A stretch of 64,000 nt of DNA from Verrucomicrobiales bacterium. GTDB taxonomy: Bacteria; Verrucomicrobiota; Verrucomicrobiia; Verrucomicrobiales; DEV007. Below the pieces are notes generated by a model. That model saw only the letters and a list, made by a program, of their open reading frames with translations. It made no database searches and was not told the DNA's origin. Positions 52,715 to 61,161 of this stretch are shown here, piece after piece. The translations under genes and the position numbers were made by a program. Location: contig PBSY01000048.1 of NCBI GenBank assembly GCA_002726915.1, positions 1-64,000 of the forward strand, written 5' to 3'. Within the stretch, counting starts at the first letter, position 1. The number at the start of each line of letters is the position of its first letter.

Positions 52715-53089
52715 ATGGATAATATAATATCACAAACAATTGATGCAGAAATAGTTACAGAACTTGTATGCGCCTTCTACAGGCGGGTGCGTGAAGATGA
52801 CCTACTTGCTCCTATGTATCCAGCGCATGATTGGCATGGTGCGGAATCAAGGCTCCGAGATTTCCTCTTATTTCGTTTTGGCATGAGCGAGCAATATGTC
52901 AAAGAGCGAGGGCATCCAAGGCTTCGCATGCGTCATCTACCATTTTCGATCGGGTCGCTGGAGAGTAAGCGCTGGCAAAAGCTGATGGGAGAGGCCATGG
53001 ATGAGATTGAGGTCGATAGCGAGACGAAGGAGTTGCTGAGCGCGTTTTTTGCTCAGGTCGCCGACTTTATGCGCAATCGGCCAGATTGA
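52715..53089 (+). CDS. truncated haemoglobin
   Basis: A 124-residue 2-on-2 globin. FYRRVRED (B helix with the Tyr B10-type pair at 21-22) and ERGHPRLRMRHLPFSI with the probable proximal His74 are the family motifs. It lacks signal or membrane segments. Such globins bind O2 or NO and often protect against nitric oxide. The first 20 codons are unusually AT-rich (start ATGGATAATATAATATC), which keeps the translation start unstructured. It precedes the ZnuA-like gene by 33 bases in the same direction. Confidence 0.91.
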   Translation: MDNIISQTIDAEIVTELVCAFYRRVREDDLLAPMYPAHDWHGAESRLRDFLLFRFGMSEQYVKERGHPRLRMRHLPFSIGSLESKRWQKLMGEAMDEIEVDSETKELLSAFFAQVADFMRNRPD

Positions 53090-53122
53090 CAAAGCATTGG
53101 GCTGCGGGACTTTAGCAGTGCA

Positions 53123-54019
53123 ATGTCTCTCCCCATGGTCCGTCGTGCCGCTCTTCTGATCCTTGCCTTCGCAAATGTGGCTCATGGTCTTGTTGCCAAG
53201 CCCATCGAGGTTGAGGTCTCAAATTATCCGCTCTTTTACTTCGCTGGGCGGCTTGCGACCGATTCTTTTGAGGTTGAGTTCCGAATCCCTGAAGGGATTG
53301 ATCCAGCCTTCTGGAATCCTACCGACCAGGATCTCAGAGCCTTCCAGAAAGCCGATGTGATTCTGTTGAGTGGAGCAACTTTTGAGAAGTGGATGAAAAC
53401 GGTAACCTTGCCAAGGACATCGATATTGGACACTTCGAAAGAGTTCTCTGACCAATACCTTAAATCCGGAGAAGAGGTGCATCGGCATGGGAGCGGTGTC
53501 GCTCACTCGCATGAAGGGACGGCAATCGTCACGTGGTTGGATATGTCTTTGGCAGCAGAGCAGGCTGAAGCGATTGCGGAGCGATTTGCCGAGGAAGTGC
53601 CAGCAGATGAGGGGGCCATCTATGGAAACCTAGAAAAACTGAAGGAAGACCTTATCGATTTGGACACCCGTTTCAAAGCTGTTGGAAGGGCGTGGAATAA
53701 TCGGAGCGTTATTCTGGCCTCACACTCGATATACCATTACATGGCCGAAGCCTATGGGTTTGCGATTGAGTCTTTAGCGTGGGAGTGGGAGCAGAGCCTT
53801 AGCAGCACGGAATTGCAGGAAGCCGAACGGTTGATCGCCAAGCATTCCTCGAAGTGGGTTATTTGTGAAGAACAACCCAGCAAAGATAACGAGACAAAGA
53901 TCGAGTCGCTCGGGTTGAACTATCTAGTTGTCGCTTCATCCAGCAATCGCATAAGAGGGCATGACTGGTTGGAGATCATGCAGAGGAACGCGAGCAATTT
54001 GGAACTGATTCTGGAGTAG
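53123..54019 (+). CDS. ZnuA-like metal ABC transporter substrate-binding protein, ligand-poor
   Basis: A 298-residue exported cluster A-I binding protein. Signal peptide at 1-25 (RRAALLILAFANVAHG). The family fold is clear from DLRAFQKADVILLSGATFEKW and SVILASHSIYHYMAEAYGF. A His-rich loop is present (HRHGSGVAHSHEG, 120-132). However, of the usual three metal-binding histidines, the first is replaced (GIDPAFW; ZnuA has SPHDY) and the second too (IVTWLD; ZnuA has HLWL); only His201 remains. No permease or ATPase is next to it. It may be a chaperone-like or altered-specificity member. Confidence 0.86.
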   Translation: MSLPMVRRAALLILAFANVAHGLVAKPIEVEVSNYPLFYFAGRLATDSFEVEFRIPEGIDPAFWNPTDQDLRAFQKADVILLSGATFEKWMKTVTLPRTSILDTSKEFSDQYLKSGEEVHRHGSGVAHSHEGTAIVTWLDMSLAAEQAEAIAERFAEEVPADEGAIYGNLEKLKEDLIDLDTRFKAVGRAWNNRSVILASHSIYHYMAEAYGFAIESLAWEWEQSLSSTELQEAERLIAKHSSKWVICEEQPSKDNETKIESLGLNYLVVASSSNRIRGHDWLEIMQRNASNLELILE

Positions 54020-54143
54020 CGACGTTTCTATGCCCAATTCCATCGCGATGGATCCGGAGCGGCGCCGACTCTGTTGTTTCACCTCAAGCGTTTGTCAAGA
54101 AGCATAAAAAAATCGTATTTTCTGAATGATAAGTTAGATTGGA

Positions 54144-54172
54144 TTTGCGTTCTTCTTGGAATTGTTTATAAT
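54144..54172 (+). promoter_or_regulatory. probable sigma-70 promoter
   Basis: A perfect TATAAT at 54167-54172 with TTGCGT 16 bases upstream (or TTTGCG 17 bases upstream, 54144-54149). It would start transcription near 54180, about 70 bases before the gene at 54249. The rest of the 229-base gap contains nothing recognised. Confidence 0.4.
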
Positions 54173-54248
54173 TACCATAACGAACTCTTCTGTGCGTCTG
54201 ACCTGAAACACCAGCCGCACTTGACACAAATACACAGACAGACTCTCA

Positions 54249-55484
54249 ATGCTCCGAAGCCTCTTATGCTTCGGCGGGCTTGCTCTCGCCGCGCTGGTCT
54301 CGTTGGCCGTCATATTGCCAACGACAGGCGGCCTTGGGCTTGGGTATCAGCCTCACCCATCTCCTGATCTGAATGGTGGCTACCAGCGGGGATTTCGGTC
54401 AGATGCCATGATCGAAATTAACGAGGCCCGGCTCCATCGAGGAGCTGGATCTGTCAGCGTGGATGAAGCTTTGCAAGGCTATATACACGATTTTGTCCAG
54501 ACTCAGGCAAACCCAACTTCGCTGGAATTGGATGATGTTTTCAATGCCATTCAAGCAAAGTTCCCCGGGGCCCAGTATCTTGCTGCCAATTTGTTGATAT
54601 CGACTAATCGCAAATCTCTTCTGGCTGAATTGGGACGCTGGGAAGCGGCCACGAATTCTGAATTTGATGCGGTAACGACATCGGTATTTCAGGTTGGGCA
54701 CAAGATCGGAGTGCTTGGAGTGATGAGTTGTCGCATTCCCCAGTTTTCCCTTCGTAAGGCGAATTCCGGGGGAGGGCGTTTCTTTAACAAGTGTCCTCAT
54801 TGCGGGGATGTTCATGCTCTGGAGATTCAAAAGGAGTCTCGGACTTTGATCTTGTCCTGCCCTTATTGTGAACTGCCATTTGAGGTGCTAGCAGTTGACA
54901 CCGGTGGTCGCATTCGCCGCGCTACTGACTTCTTTGATGGATTCTCGCTGAAGGAGGATTCAGCGGCGGAGTCCCAGCTGACTTCCGAGCAGCGGATTGT
55001 TGCGCTGTGGCGCCAGGTAGCGGAGCGATGCGAGTATCAATTGGATCAGGACCATATCTCAGAGACTCGCGAGGTCTGGAAGAATCCCCGCGAAACATGG
55101 GCGGAGAAGGCTGGTGATTGTGAAGATACCTCGATTCTACTCGCAGACGTCTTGATTTCGGCAGGTTTTGACGCCCGAGTCGCAATCGGTTGGAACGGAA
55201 ATATAGGCCAGCACGCTTGGGTGGTGATACAAACGGCACGACGTCAGTATTTGATTGAATCGACCCTTCAAGGCGAGATTACCGTCGAGAGTCTCGTGGA
55301 AGTGAATCAGGCCTCAGCCTTCTATAAACCTGAGCACCTCTTCGATCGCGATCAGGTGTATTTCACCACGGCACGCCCGGATGAATTCGGTAACGACTAC
55401 TTCTCACCTGAGTTCTGGCCTTCCATTCCGATGGAAGGAGTCATGGATACACATGTGCCTGAGGCGACACTTTCCCTTAGATAA
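54249..55484 (+). CDS. zinc-ribbon/transglutaminase-like exported protein
   Basis: A 411-residue protein with a signal peptide or anchor (LLCFGGLALAALVSLAVIL, 5-23). Residues 52-165 have a weak CAP-like feel (IEINEARLHRGAGSVSVDEA). A zinc ribbon has C182, C185, C204 and C207 (NKCPHCGD and SCPYCEL). The C-terminal domain is transglutaminase-like, with Cys291 in KAGDCEDTSILLADVL, His322 in GQHAWVVIQ and an acidic residue near 337 in YLIEST. It could be a protease or cross-linking enzyme of the envelope. The combination of a zinc ribbon and transglutaminase fold in an exported protein is unusual. Confidence 0.82.
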   Translation: MLRSLLCFGGLALAALVSLAVILPTTGGLGLGYQPHPSPDLNGGYQRGFRSDAMIEINEARLHRGAGSVSVDEALQGYIHDFVQTQANPTSLELDDVFNAIQAKFPGAQYLAANLLISTNRKSLLAELGRWEAATNSEFDAVTTSVFQVGHKIGVLGVMSCRIPQFSLRKANSGGGRFFNKCPHCGDVHALEIQKESRTLILSCPYCELPFEVLAVDTGGRIRRATDFFDGFSLKEDSAAESQLTSEQRIVALWRQVAERCEYQLDQDHISETREVWKNPRETWAEKAGDCEDTSILLADVLISAGFDARVAIGWNGNIGQHAWVVIQTARRQYLIESTLQGEITVESLVEVNQASAFYKPEHLFDRDQVYFTTARPDEFGNDYFSPEFWPSIPMEGVMDTHVPEATLSLR

Positions 55485-55551
55485 CAGTTTGTTAGCGCGG
55501 AGCCCCCATCGCTCAGTTGACGGAATCTTGGTTTCTTATTACTGTCGCGCC

Positions 55552-56412
55552 ATGAAATTAATTCGCTTTGGTCATGCCGGTGACGAAAAGCCAGGCCTCC
55601 AGCTGGAGGATGGTAGGCGGATTGACGCGTCTGATTTTGGTATGGACTGGGACCAAAAGTTCTTTGCCAACCCTTCGAATCTTGAACGTTTACGCGCTTG
55701 GGCGAAAGTAAATGCTGACTCTGTTCCCGCGGTCAAACAAGGCACCCGCTTGGGATCAGCGGTCGCCAGGCCGGGAAAACTGATCTGCATTGGTCTCAAT
55801 TTCTCCGACCACGCTGAGGAGTCGGGAATGGATATTCCGAAAGAGCCTATCGTCTTTTTTAAAGCTACCAGTGCGATGTGTGGCCCACACGATAATGTTG
55901 TCATTCCTAAAAACAGCGAGAAGACAGATTGGGAAGTGGAGCTCGCTTTCGTGGTTGGGAAGGAAGCTAGTTATGTTTCTGAAGAGGAAGCTCTTGATCA
56001 TGTGGTCGGCTACGTCTTACACAACGACTACAGCGAGCGGGAATTCCAGATCGAACGCGGTGGTCAATGGGTCAAAGGAAAGAGCTGCGATACCTTCGCT
56101 CCGCTTGGTCCTTTTCTCGCTACTGCCGATGAAATTAAGAATCCTGAAAATCTTAAAATGTGGCTCAAGGTGAATGGCGAAACCGTTCAAAATGGAAATA
56201 CGAAAAAGCTTATCTTCGGCATCGCTCACTTGGTCAGCTACCTGAGCCAGTTCATGACGCTTGAGCCTGGAGATATTGTATCAACAGGAACCCCCCCGGG
56301 GGTTGGGCTTGGCTTCGATCCGCCTCGCTACCTGAAGGCTGGTGATGTCGTGGAACTTGGTATCGATGGGCTTGGCGAATCCCGTCAGGTGGCCGTAGCC
56401 TATGGGCAGTGA
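55552..56412 (+). CDS. fumarylacetoacetate hydrolase family protein
   Basis: A 286-residue member of the FAH superfamily, which cleaves or hydrates 2-keto acids or acylpyruvates. Metal ligands are seen in KTDWEVELAFVVGKEA (the E-x-E pair) and in GYVLHNDYSEREFQ (Asp). DTFAPLGPFLATADEI and DIVSTGTPPGVGLG are typical. The ATG at 55552 gives a normal N-terminal domain (MKLIRFGHAGDEKPGLQLED); an open frame from 55381 overlaps the previous gene. Exact substrate unknown. Confidence 0.94.
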   Translation: MKLIRFGHAGDEKPGLQLEDGRRIDASDFGMDWDQKFFANPSNLERLRAWAKVNADSVPAVKQGTRLGSAVARPGKLICIGLNFSDHAEESGMDIPKEPIVFFKATSAMCGPHDNVVIPKNSEKTDWEVELAFVVGKEASYVSEEEALDHVVGYVLHNDYSEREFQIERGGQWVKGKSCDTFAPLGPFLATADEIKNPENLKMWLKVNGETVQNGNTKKLIFGIAHLVSYLSQFMTLEPGDIVSTGTPPGVGLGFDPPRYLKAGDVVELGIDGLGESRQVAVAYGQ

Positions 56413-56480
56413 TACGTGGTGCTTGATTCAGGCCCCGCAGAGTCACCGTGGAGAAACGTTCACTCGTAGAAAGCGACGAC

Positions 56481-57701
56481 ATGACACTGAAGGTATTTCG
56501 AAGGTCTGCAGTCGCTCTTTGGCTGGTGCTTCCATTCGTGATCTCGGTTCGAGGAGAAGATTGGCCAAATTGGTTGGGGCCTGATCGAAACGGGGTTAGT
56601 CGTGAGTTGCTTCCTAGCGAAGTTCTAATCGACGACCCGCTCTGGGAAGCTCAGATTGGAATCGGGTTTTCTTCTTTTTCGGTTTCTCGAGGTTCGCTCT
56701 ACACGATGGGACATCGGGACGGTGAAGAGACCGTATGGAAACTCTGTGCTGAGACCGGCGCGGTCGAGGCCAGCTTTAGCTATGGGGCGGAGCTATTGCC
56801 GAAACTTCACGAAGGAGGTCCGGCGGCGACTCCTGCGGTAACGGATAAGCAGGTGCTTGTAATGAGCAAAGACGGCCAACTGCGTGTTCTCACCAAAGAT
56901 CTCTCCCAAGTGCTTTGGGAAAAGAGCATGATGGATGAGTCAGGACTCCGGAAAATTCCTGAATGGGGATTCACCGGCTCTCCGATAATTATGGGTGACT
57001 TAGTGTTGATCGAAGCAGGGGCGACGTTTGCGTATGACTTGAAGACAGGCGAAGAGCGTTGGCGAAGCGAATCTTATCGTCCTGCCTACGGGACGCCTCA
57101 TGGATTCCAACTCGACGGGCAGAGTTTCGTGGCTGTGCTGAAGACAGATGGGCTAGTTATTTTGTGTGCGGAAACCGGTGAGACTCGAGGTTTTTCACTA
57201 TGGCGAACCAGCTTTCAGACCAACTCAACGACACCTCTAGAGATCGGCGAGGGAAAGTTTTTCATCTCGACCGGGTATGATCGCGGCTGTTGTCTTTTTG
57301 TGTTCAACGGCGAGGCCCTTTCGACGAATTATGAAAACATGAATATGTGCAATCATATGGGGAATTCAGTTCTCATGAAGGAAGCGCTTTACGGATTTGA
57401 CGGCACCGCTCACCGTGGCCGAGCCGTAGAATTCACCTGCCTTGATCCTGTTTCCGGTGAGAAGCGGTGGCACTTTGAGGGCCTTGGTTATGGTTCGGTT
57501 ATCGGAGCGGGAGACGATCTTATAGTTTTGACAGAGGGCGGAGAACTCCTGATTGGCGCAGCATCTCCGGATGGCTTTATGTCTCGTGCAAAGAAACAAG
57601 TTCTCAACGGCCGTTGCTGGACTCCTCCGGTTTTCGCTAATGGGATCCTCTACGCTCGAAATGCAGCAGGGCGTCTTGTTGCTCACCGTTTGGGGCGATA
57701 G
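56481..57701 (+). CDS. PQQ-like beta-propeller repeat protein
   Basis: A 406-residue exported propeller with signal peptide TLKVFRRSAVALWLVLPFVI and mature start EDWPNWLGPDRNGVSRE, the typical DWPxWxGPxRNG of this family. Repeats are seen in LYTMGHRDGEETVWKL, GGPAATPAVTDKQVLVMSKD and WTPPVFANGILYARNAAGRL. I use the ATG at 56481; a GTG at 56448 would add 11 residues before the signal peptide. Despite the name, many of these proteins do not use PQQ. It is convergent with moaC, with six bases between the stop codons. It is the intact relative of the remnant at 24924-25316. Confidence 0.87.
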   Translation: MTLKVFRRSAVALWLVLPFVISVRGEDWPNWLGPDRNGVSRELLPSEVLIDDPLWEAQIGIGFSSFSVSRGSLYTMGHRDGEETVWKLCAETGAVEASFSYGAELLPKLHEGGPAATPAVTDKQVLVMSKDGQLRVLTKDLSQVLWEKSMMDESGLRKIPEWGFTGSPIIMGDLVLIEAGATFAYDLKTGEERWRSESYRPAYGTPHGFQLDGQSFVAVLKTDGLVILCAETGETRGFSLWRTSFQTNSTTPLEIGEGKFFISTGYDRGCCLFVFNGEALSTNYENMNMCNHMGNSVLMKEALYGFDGTAHRGRAVEFTCLDPVSGEKRWHFEGLGYGSVIGAGDDLIVLTEGGELLIGAASPDGFMSRAKKQVLNGRCWTPPVFANGILYARNAAGRLVAHRLGR

Positions 57702-57707
57702 ATTCGA

Positions 57708-58175
57708 TTAAGTGGTCACGGCTTCTTTAGTTTTTTCGACCAGTTTAATACCCTGAATCGACATTGATTTATCGATCGCTTTGCACATGTCGTAGATCGT
57801 CAAGGCAGCGATTGAGACCGCAGAGAGAGCCTCCATCTCCACGCCTGTTTTGGCATCCGTTCTTGCGGTGGCTGTGATGCGAATCCCGGCACTTTCAACG
57901 TTGAAATCTACGGTGACTTTTGTCAATGGGAGTTGGTGACAGAGAGGAATCAGTTCCGCAGTTTTCTTTGCGGCCTGAATTCCAGCAACCCGAGAGACGG
58001 CAAGTACGTCGCCCTTAGGTAATTGGCCGTCGGTGATGGTACTGAGCGTTGAGGATTCAAGCGAGATGAAGCCCTCTGCCACCGCTCCCCGCCGGACGAT
58101 CGGTTTGCCAGAGATATCGACCATGGCGGCGCTGCCGTCTTCACGAAGGTGCGTAAGCGAAGGAGACTTGTTCAT
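57708..58175 (-). CDS. moaC: cyclic pyranopterin monophosphate synthase
   Basis: MoaC, 155 residues, converts the MoaA product to cyclic pyranopterin monophosphate in molybdenum cofactor synthesis. Conserved motifs: AGIQAAKKTAELIPLCHQLP, TGVEMEALSAVSIAALTIYD, and MCKAIDKSMSIQGIKLVEK. Length is normal. Its usual partner moaA is 1 kb away on the same strand with a DUF6807 gene on the other strand between them. No other mo-cofactor genes are in the window. Confidence 0.97.
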   Translation of the reverse strand: MNKSPSLTHLREDGSAAMVDISGKPIVRRGAVAEGFISLESSTLSTITDGQLPKGDVLAVSRVAGIQAAKKTAELIPLCHQLPLTKVTVDFNVESAGIRITATARTDAKTGVEMEALSAVSIAALTIYDMCKAIDKSMSIQGIKLVEKTKEAVTT

Positions 58176-58201
58176 GGTAAACTAAAGAGTGAATTTCAGC
58201 G

Positions 58202-59197
58202 ATGCGAAAGCTAAAACATATCATGTACTTTTCATGTTTAGGAAGTCGTTGGGTATGTCTTACACTGGTGCTGGGGCTGAACTTTGTCGTTCAGAGCCAA
58301 GATGAGGGCGTTTTAATTGAAGATGGCGAGAAGACAATCGAAGTGACGATCGCCGGCCGTCCTGTCCTGACCTACAACAAAGTTCCCACCGAGGAAGCGC
58401 TGAATCATGAGCCCCACTTCATTCGGTCCGGCTATATCCACCCTCTTTACACGCCTTCCGGCAGAATTGTTACGGGTGATTACCCGGCAGACCACAAGCA
58501 TCAACATGCGCTGTTTTTTGCCTGGACCAAAACCAAGTTTGAAAAGCGAGGGCCTGAGTTTTGGAATCAGAAGCTCAAAGCGGGGCGCATCTCATTCGTA
58601 AAGGTAGTGGAAGGTTCCATCAAATCGGGTAATAAATTTGGCTCGTTTTCGGTAGAGCATCTTTGGGAAGACCTGACGGCGCCGGACGGTCCAGTTCCGG
58701 TGTTAAAAGAAATCTGGAAAGTAAGTGTCTTCAACGAAGAGGCTGGCCCCAATATGTTCGAAATCGAGTCGACTCAAGAAATGATCGGTGACAAACTTTT
58801 GCTCGTTGAGCAGCATCACTATGGAGGCATGGCTATCCGTGGTCCAGATTCATGGTTAATCGATAAAAAAGATACAACTCTGCTTGGCACGATGCTGACT
58901 AGCGAGGGGCTTGGCAGAATCGAGGGGAATCACTCTCGACCGGAATGGGTGGCAATGTCAGGCCCGGTGCAAAAGAACGAGATTGCGGGGGTGGCGGTCA
59001 TTCCTGATAAGGGCAACTTTCGGCATCCTCAATGGGTGCGTCTACATCCCAATAAGCCTTATTTTGTTTTCAGTCCGATCGTAGAGAAGTCTTTTCAGAT
59101 CAAGCCGGGCGAGCCATACGTATCAAAGTTTCGCTATCTAGTGTTCGACGGCGAGCCGGAGTTTAGCGTAATTGAGGAAGCAAAGCGCAAGCCTTAG
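58202..59197 (+). CDS. DUF6807 (PmoA-like) secreted protein
   Basis: A 331-residue exported protein of the DUF6807 family. A signal region (CLTLVLGLNFVVQSQ) is followed by a beta-rich domain with DYPADHKHQHALFFAWTKTK, GPEFWNQKLKAGRISFVKV and HYGGMAIRGPDSW. These His- and Asp-rich motifs are family hallmarks. Such genes are abundant in Planctomycetes and Verrucomicrobia and often lie near sugar-degrading genes; the reaction is unknown. It is transcribed away from moaC (26 bases between starts) and convergent with moaA (nine bases between stops). Confidence 0.86.
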   Translation: MRKLKHIMYFSCLGSRWVCLTLVLGLNFVVQSQDEGVLIEDGEKTIEVTIAGRPVLTYNKVPTEEALNHEPHFIRSGYIHPLYTPSGRIVTGDYPADHKHQHALFFAWTKTKFEKRGPEFWNQKLKAGRISFVKVVEGSIKSGNKFGSFSVEHLWEDLTAPDGPVPVLKEIWKVSVFNEEAGPNMFEIESTQEMIGDKLLLVEQHHYGGMAIRGPDSWLIDKKDTTLLGTMLTSEGLGRIEGNHSRPEWVAMSGPVQKNEIAGVAVIPDKGNFRHPQWVRLHPNKPYFVFSPIVEKSFQIKPGEPYVSKFRYLVFDGEPEFSVIEEAKRKP

Positions 59198-59206
59198 CAA
59201 TATTCT

Positions 59207-60211
59207 CTATCCGCCAATCGCAACCATCTTTCGGCCTGGCTGATAGTTGTCTCGGAATTCATGCTGTTGCGGTTTTCGGTCGACAACTTCGAGGAAAAAC
59301 TTAGCGACGTCATTATCGTCCATATTCGGGTTTCGGAGAACTTCGCGCATATCAAATTCAAGGTGACTCCCAAGACAAGGGCGCAGCTGGCCTTCGCTTG
59401 TAAGGCGAAGCTTGTTGCAGGTCTCACAGAAATTCAGGTTGGTCATTGCTCCAATAAAGCCAATCAGTTGGTCGGAATCAGGAAGCTGGTAATAGCTCGA
59501 GGGGCCGTTCGTCTTAAAGTCGGACCTAGGTTTAAGTTTACCAAGTTGAAATTCGATCAGTTTCTTGGCTTCGCCGGACGGGAGAAAGTTTTCCTCGGTT
59601 AGGACGTGGGTGCTGCTCACAGGCATAAGTTCAATGAAGCGAAGAAGCAACTCGCGGTCGCCCGCGAACTTAATCAAATCTTTCAGTTCGTGCTCGTTGT
59701 GATGGCGCATTAAGACGGTGTTGAGCTTTATCATTTCAAAGCCAGCAGCACGGGCGGTATCGATGCCGTTGATAGCTTTATCGAGTATATCTCGGCCTGT
59801 AGTTTTGGCATAGGCTCGACGGTCAAGGGTGTCGAGTGAGATATTAACGGTTCGTACTCCTGCATTCTTCAAAGCTTGAGCGGTCGTTATCCCTTGCGGA
59901 GTTATTTTCTCCAGAAGGGTGCCGTTCGTGGAGATGCCAATATCTTTGATTCCTTCGATGCGGTTCAGTTCTTCGAAGAACCAGATGGCATCACGACGTG
60001 TCAGCGGCTCTCCTCCCGTGATGCGGACTTTAGAGATTCCCACGCTGGCACCAACTCGAACGACCCGGAGAATTTCCTCGTAGCTCAAGAGATCTTCACG
60101 AGCCAACCAGTCCTGTTCTTCAAGAGGCATGCAATACTGACAGCGTTCATTGCACCGATCAGTGATGGAGACACGCAGGTAAGTGATATGGTGTCCGAAG
60201 CGGTCTTCCAT
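59207..60211 (-). CDS. moaA: GTP 3',8-cyclase
   Basis: MoaA, 334 residues, a radical SAM enzyme that starts molybdenum cofactor synthesis. The SAM cluster is CNERCQYCMP (C20, C24, C27), and the C-terminal cluster is in FCETCNKLRLTSEGQLRPCL. The sequence ends in GG (VAIGG), as is normal and functionally important in MoaA. It is convergent with the DUF6807 gene and six bases after the lipoprotein gene stop-to-start on the same strand, so it may be co-transcribed with that lipoprotein. Confidence 0.97.
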   Translation of the reverse strand: MEDRFGHHITYLRVSITDRCNERCQYCMPLEEQDWLAREDLLSYEEILRVVRVGASVGISKVRITGGEPLTRRDAIWFFEELNRIEGIKDIGISTNGTLLEKITPQGITTAQALKNAGVRTVNISLDTLDRRAYAKTTGRDILDKAINGIDTARAAGFEMIKLNTVLMRHHNEHELKDLIKFAGDRELLLRFIELMPVSSTHVLTEENFLPSGEAKKLIEFQLGKLKPRSDFKTNGPSSYYQLPDSDQLIGFIGAMTNLNFCETCNKLRLTSEGQLRPCLGSHLEFDMREVLRNPNMDDNDVAKFFLEVVDRKPQQHEFRDNYQPGRKMVAIGG

Positions 60212-60217
60212 TAATAT

Positions 60218-60679
60218 TTAGCGGTTATGCTCCAATGCGACGACGTAATTGCCTGAAAAGGTGATGGTTTTAGTCACGAAACGAACATAGTCGACTGATT
60301 CATAATGCCAACCAGTTCCCCGACAATACCCGAAGTGGGGGTGAATCTGGTAGCGGCCATAGAACGGGCGATAGATATTTGCGTGGCTGAGCGAACTGGT
60401 GGGCACCGGATGGGTAACGAAGTAGGCCCATGATTCAGAAATATTCCGTGCGCTACTGCGTTCTCGGACCATATCAGGTCGGCCCAAAGCAAGGTAAACT
60501 GCATCCTTGGACATTCCTTCACGGACATCGCCCGCTGCAACAAGCCCCCGATCTTTGGCGCTGAGCTTTTTGTATAAAGCAGGGTTCTGTGAGATTCGAT
60601 TTTCCGCGCCGGTCTGACACGCGCTGACCAACAGCGCGAGGAACGGAAGGAAAAGGTAAGGTAACAGGGCTGCCTTCAT
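60218..60679 (-). CDS. BamE/SmpA-like lipoprotein
   Basis: A 153-residue lipoprotein from the ATG at 60679. A hydrophobic segment (LLPYLFLPFLALLVSACQTG) ends in a lipobox with Cys at about 21. The following AAGDVREGMSKDAVYLALGR is the BamE/OmlA-type motif (xxGMSKxxVxxxLGxP). The rest is polar and Tyr-rich (HANIYRPFYGRYQIHPHFGY), with no further family signal. An upstream ATG would add nine residues. It could be in the outer-membrane assembly machinery or be a general lipoprotein. Confidence 0.72.
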   Translation of the reverse strand: MKAALLPYLFLPFLALLVSACQTGAENRISQNPALYKKLSAKDRGLVAAGDVREGMSKDAVYLALGRPDMVRERSSARNISESWAYFVTHPVPTSSLSHANIYRPFYGRYQIHPHFGYCRGTGWHYESVDYVRFVTKTITFSGNYVVALEHNR

Positions 60680-61161
60680 GAAGTGGAGAGGTTTAAGATG
60701 AAACATTGATTAGAATCTATTCGGAATCGAATAAAAACTTCGAGGAGACGACTCGATTTTGAGTTTCAATCGGAGAGGAAAAGTATTTCATGTTTAAGAG
60801 GTGAATTTCTGTGTTGAAGAGGCATGCCCTTCGTAGTGGTAAAGAATCTCACGATCTTGCGTCAGCAACACCTGCTGGATGAGAGAAGGTGATCACCTCG
60901 TAGCGAAATGCTGGGGCCATGGGTGCTGGATTATTCTAGGGCTTTTTTTCTTGGTCGCGAGCTTCATCGATTGCTGGGCTACCTTTTGCCTTAATTGCAA
61001 CATCGATGCTGATTTTAACGGCACCAAACGGAGTGGAATTTAATGAGATGAGGGCATGGTTATGGATGCTAAGAAACTGGTTGAGACTTCATCTGGACAG
61101 TTCCCATTCTATCCGCTTCTATGTAACCAGTTTAGAACAGCCGAAAGGTTTTTCCTGCCTG
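60680..61161. other. intergenic region before ABC transporter genes
   Basis: A 482-base stretch between the lipoprotein gene (minus) and the ABC ATPase gene (plus). The open frame that runs from 61006 into the ATPase gene has no family character before 61162 and is not included. A minus-strand frame reading MAPAFRYEVITFSHPAGVAD (near 60870-60940) looks somewhat protein-like but is too short to call. It must hold divergent promoters; I do not recognise strong ones. Confidence 0.4.
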
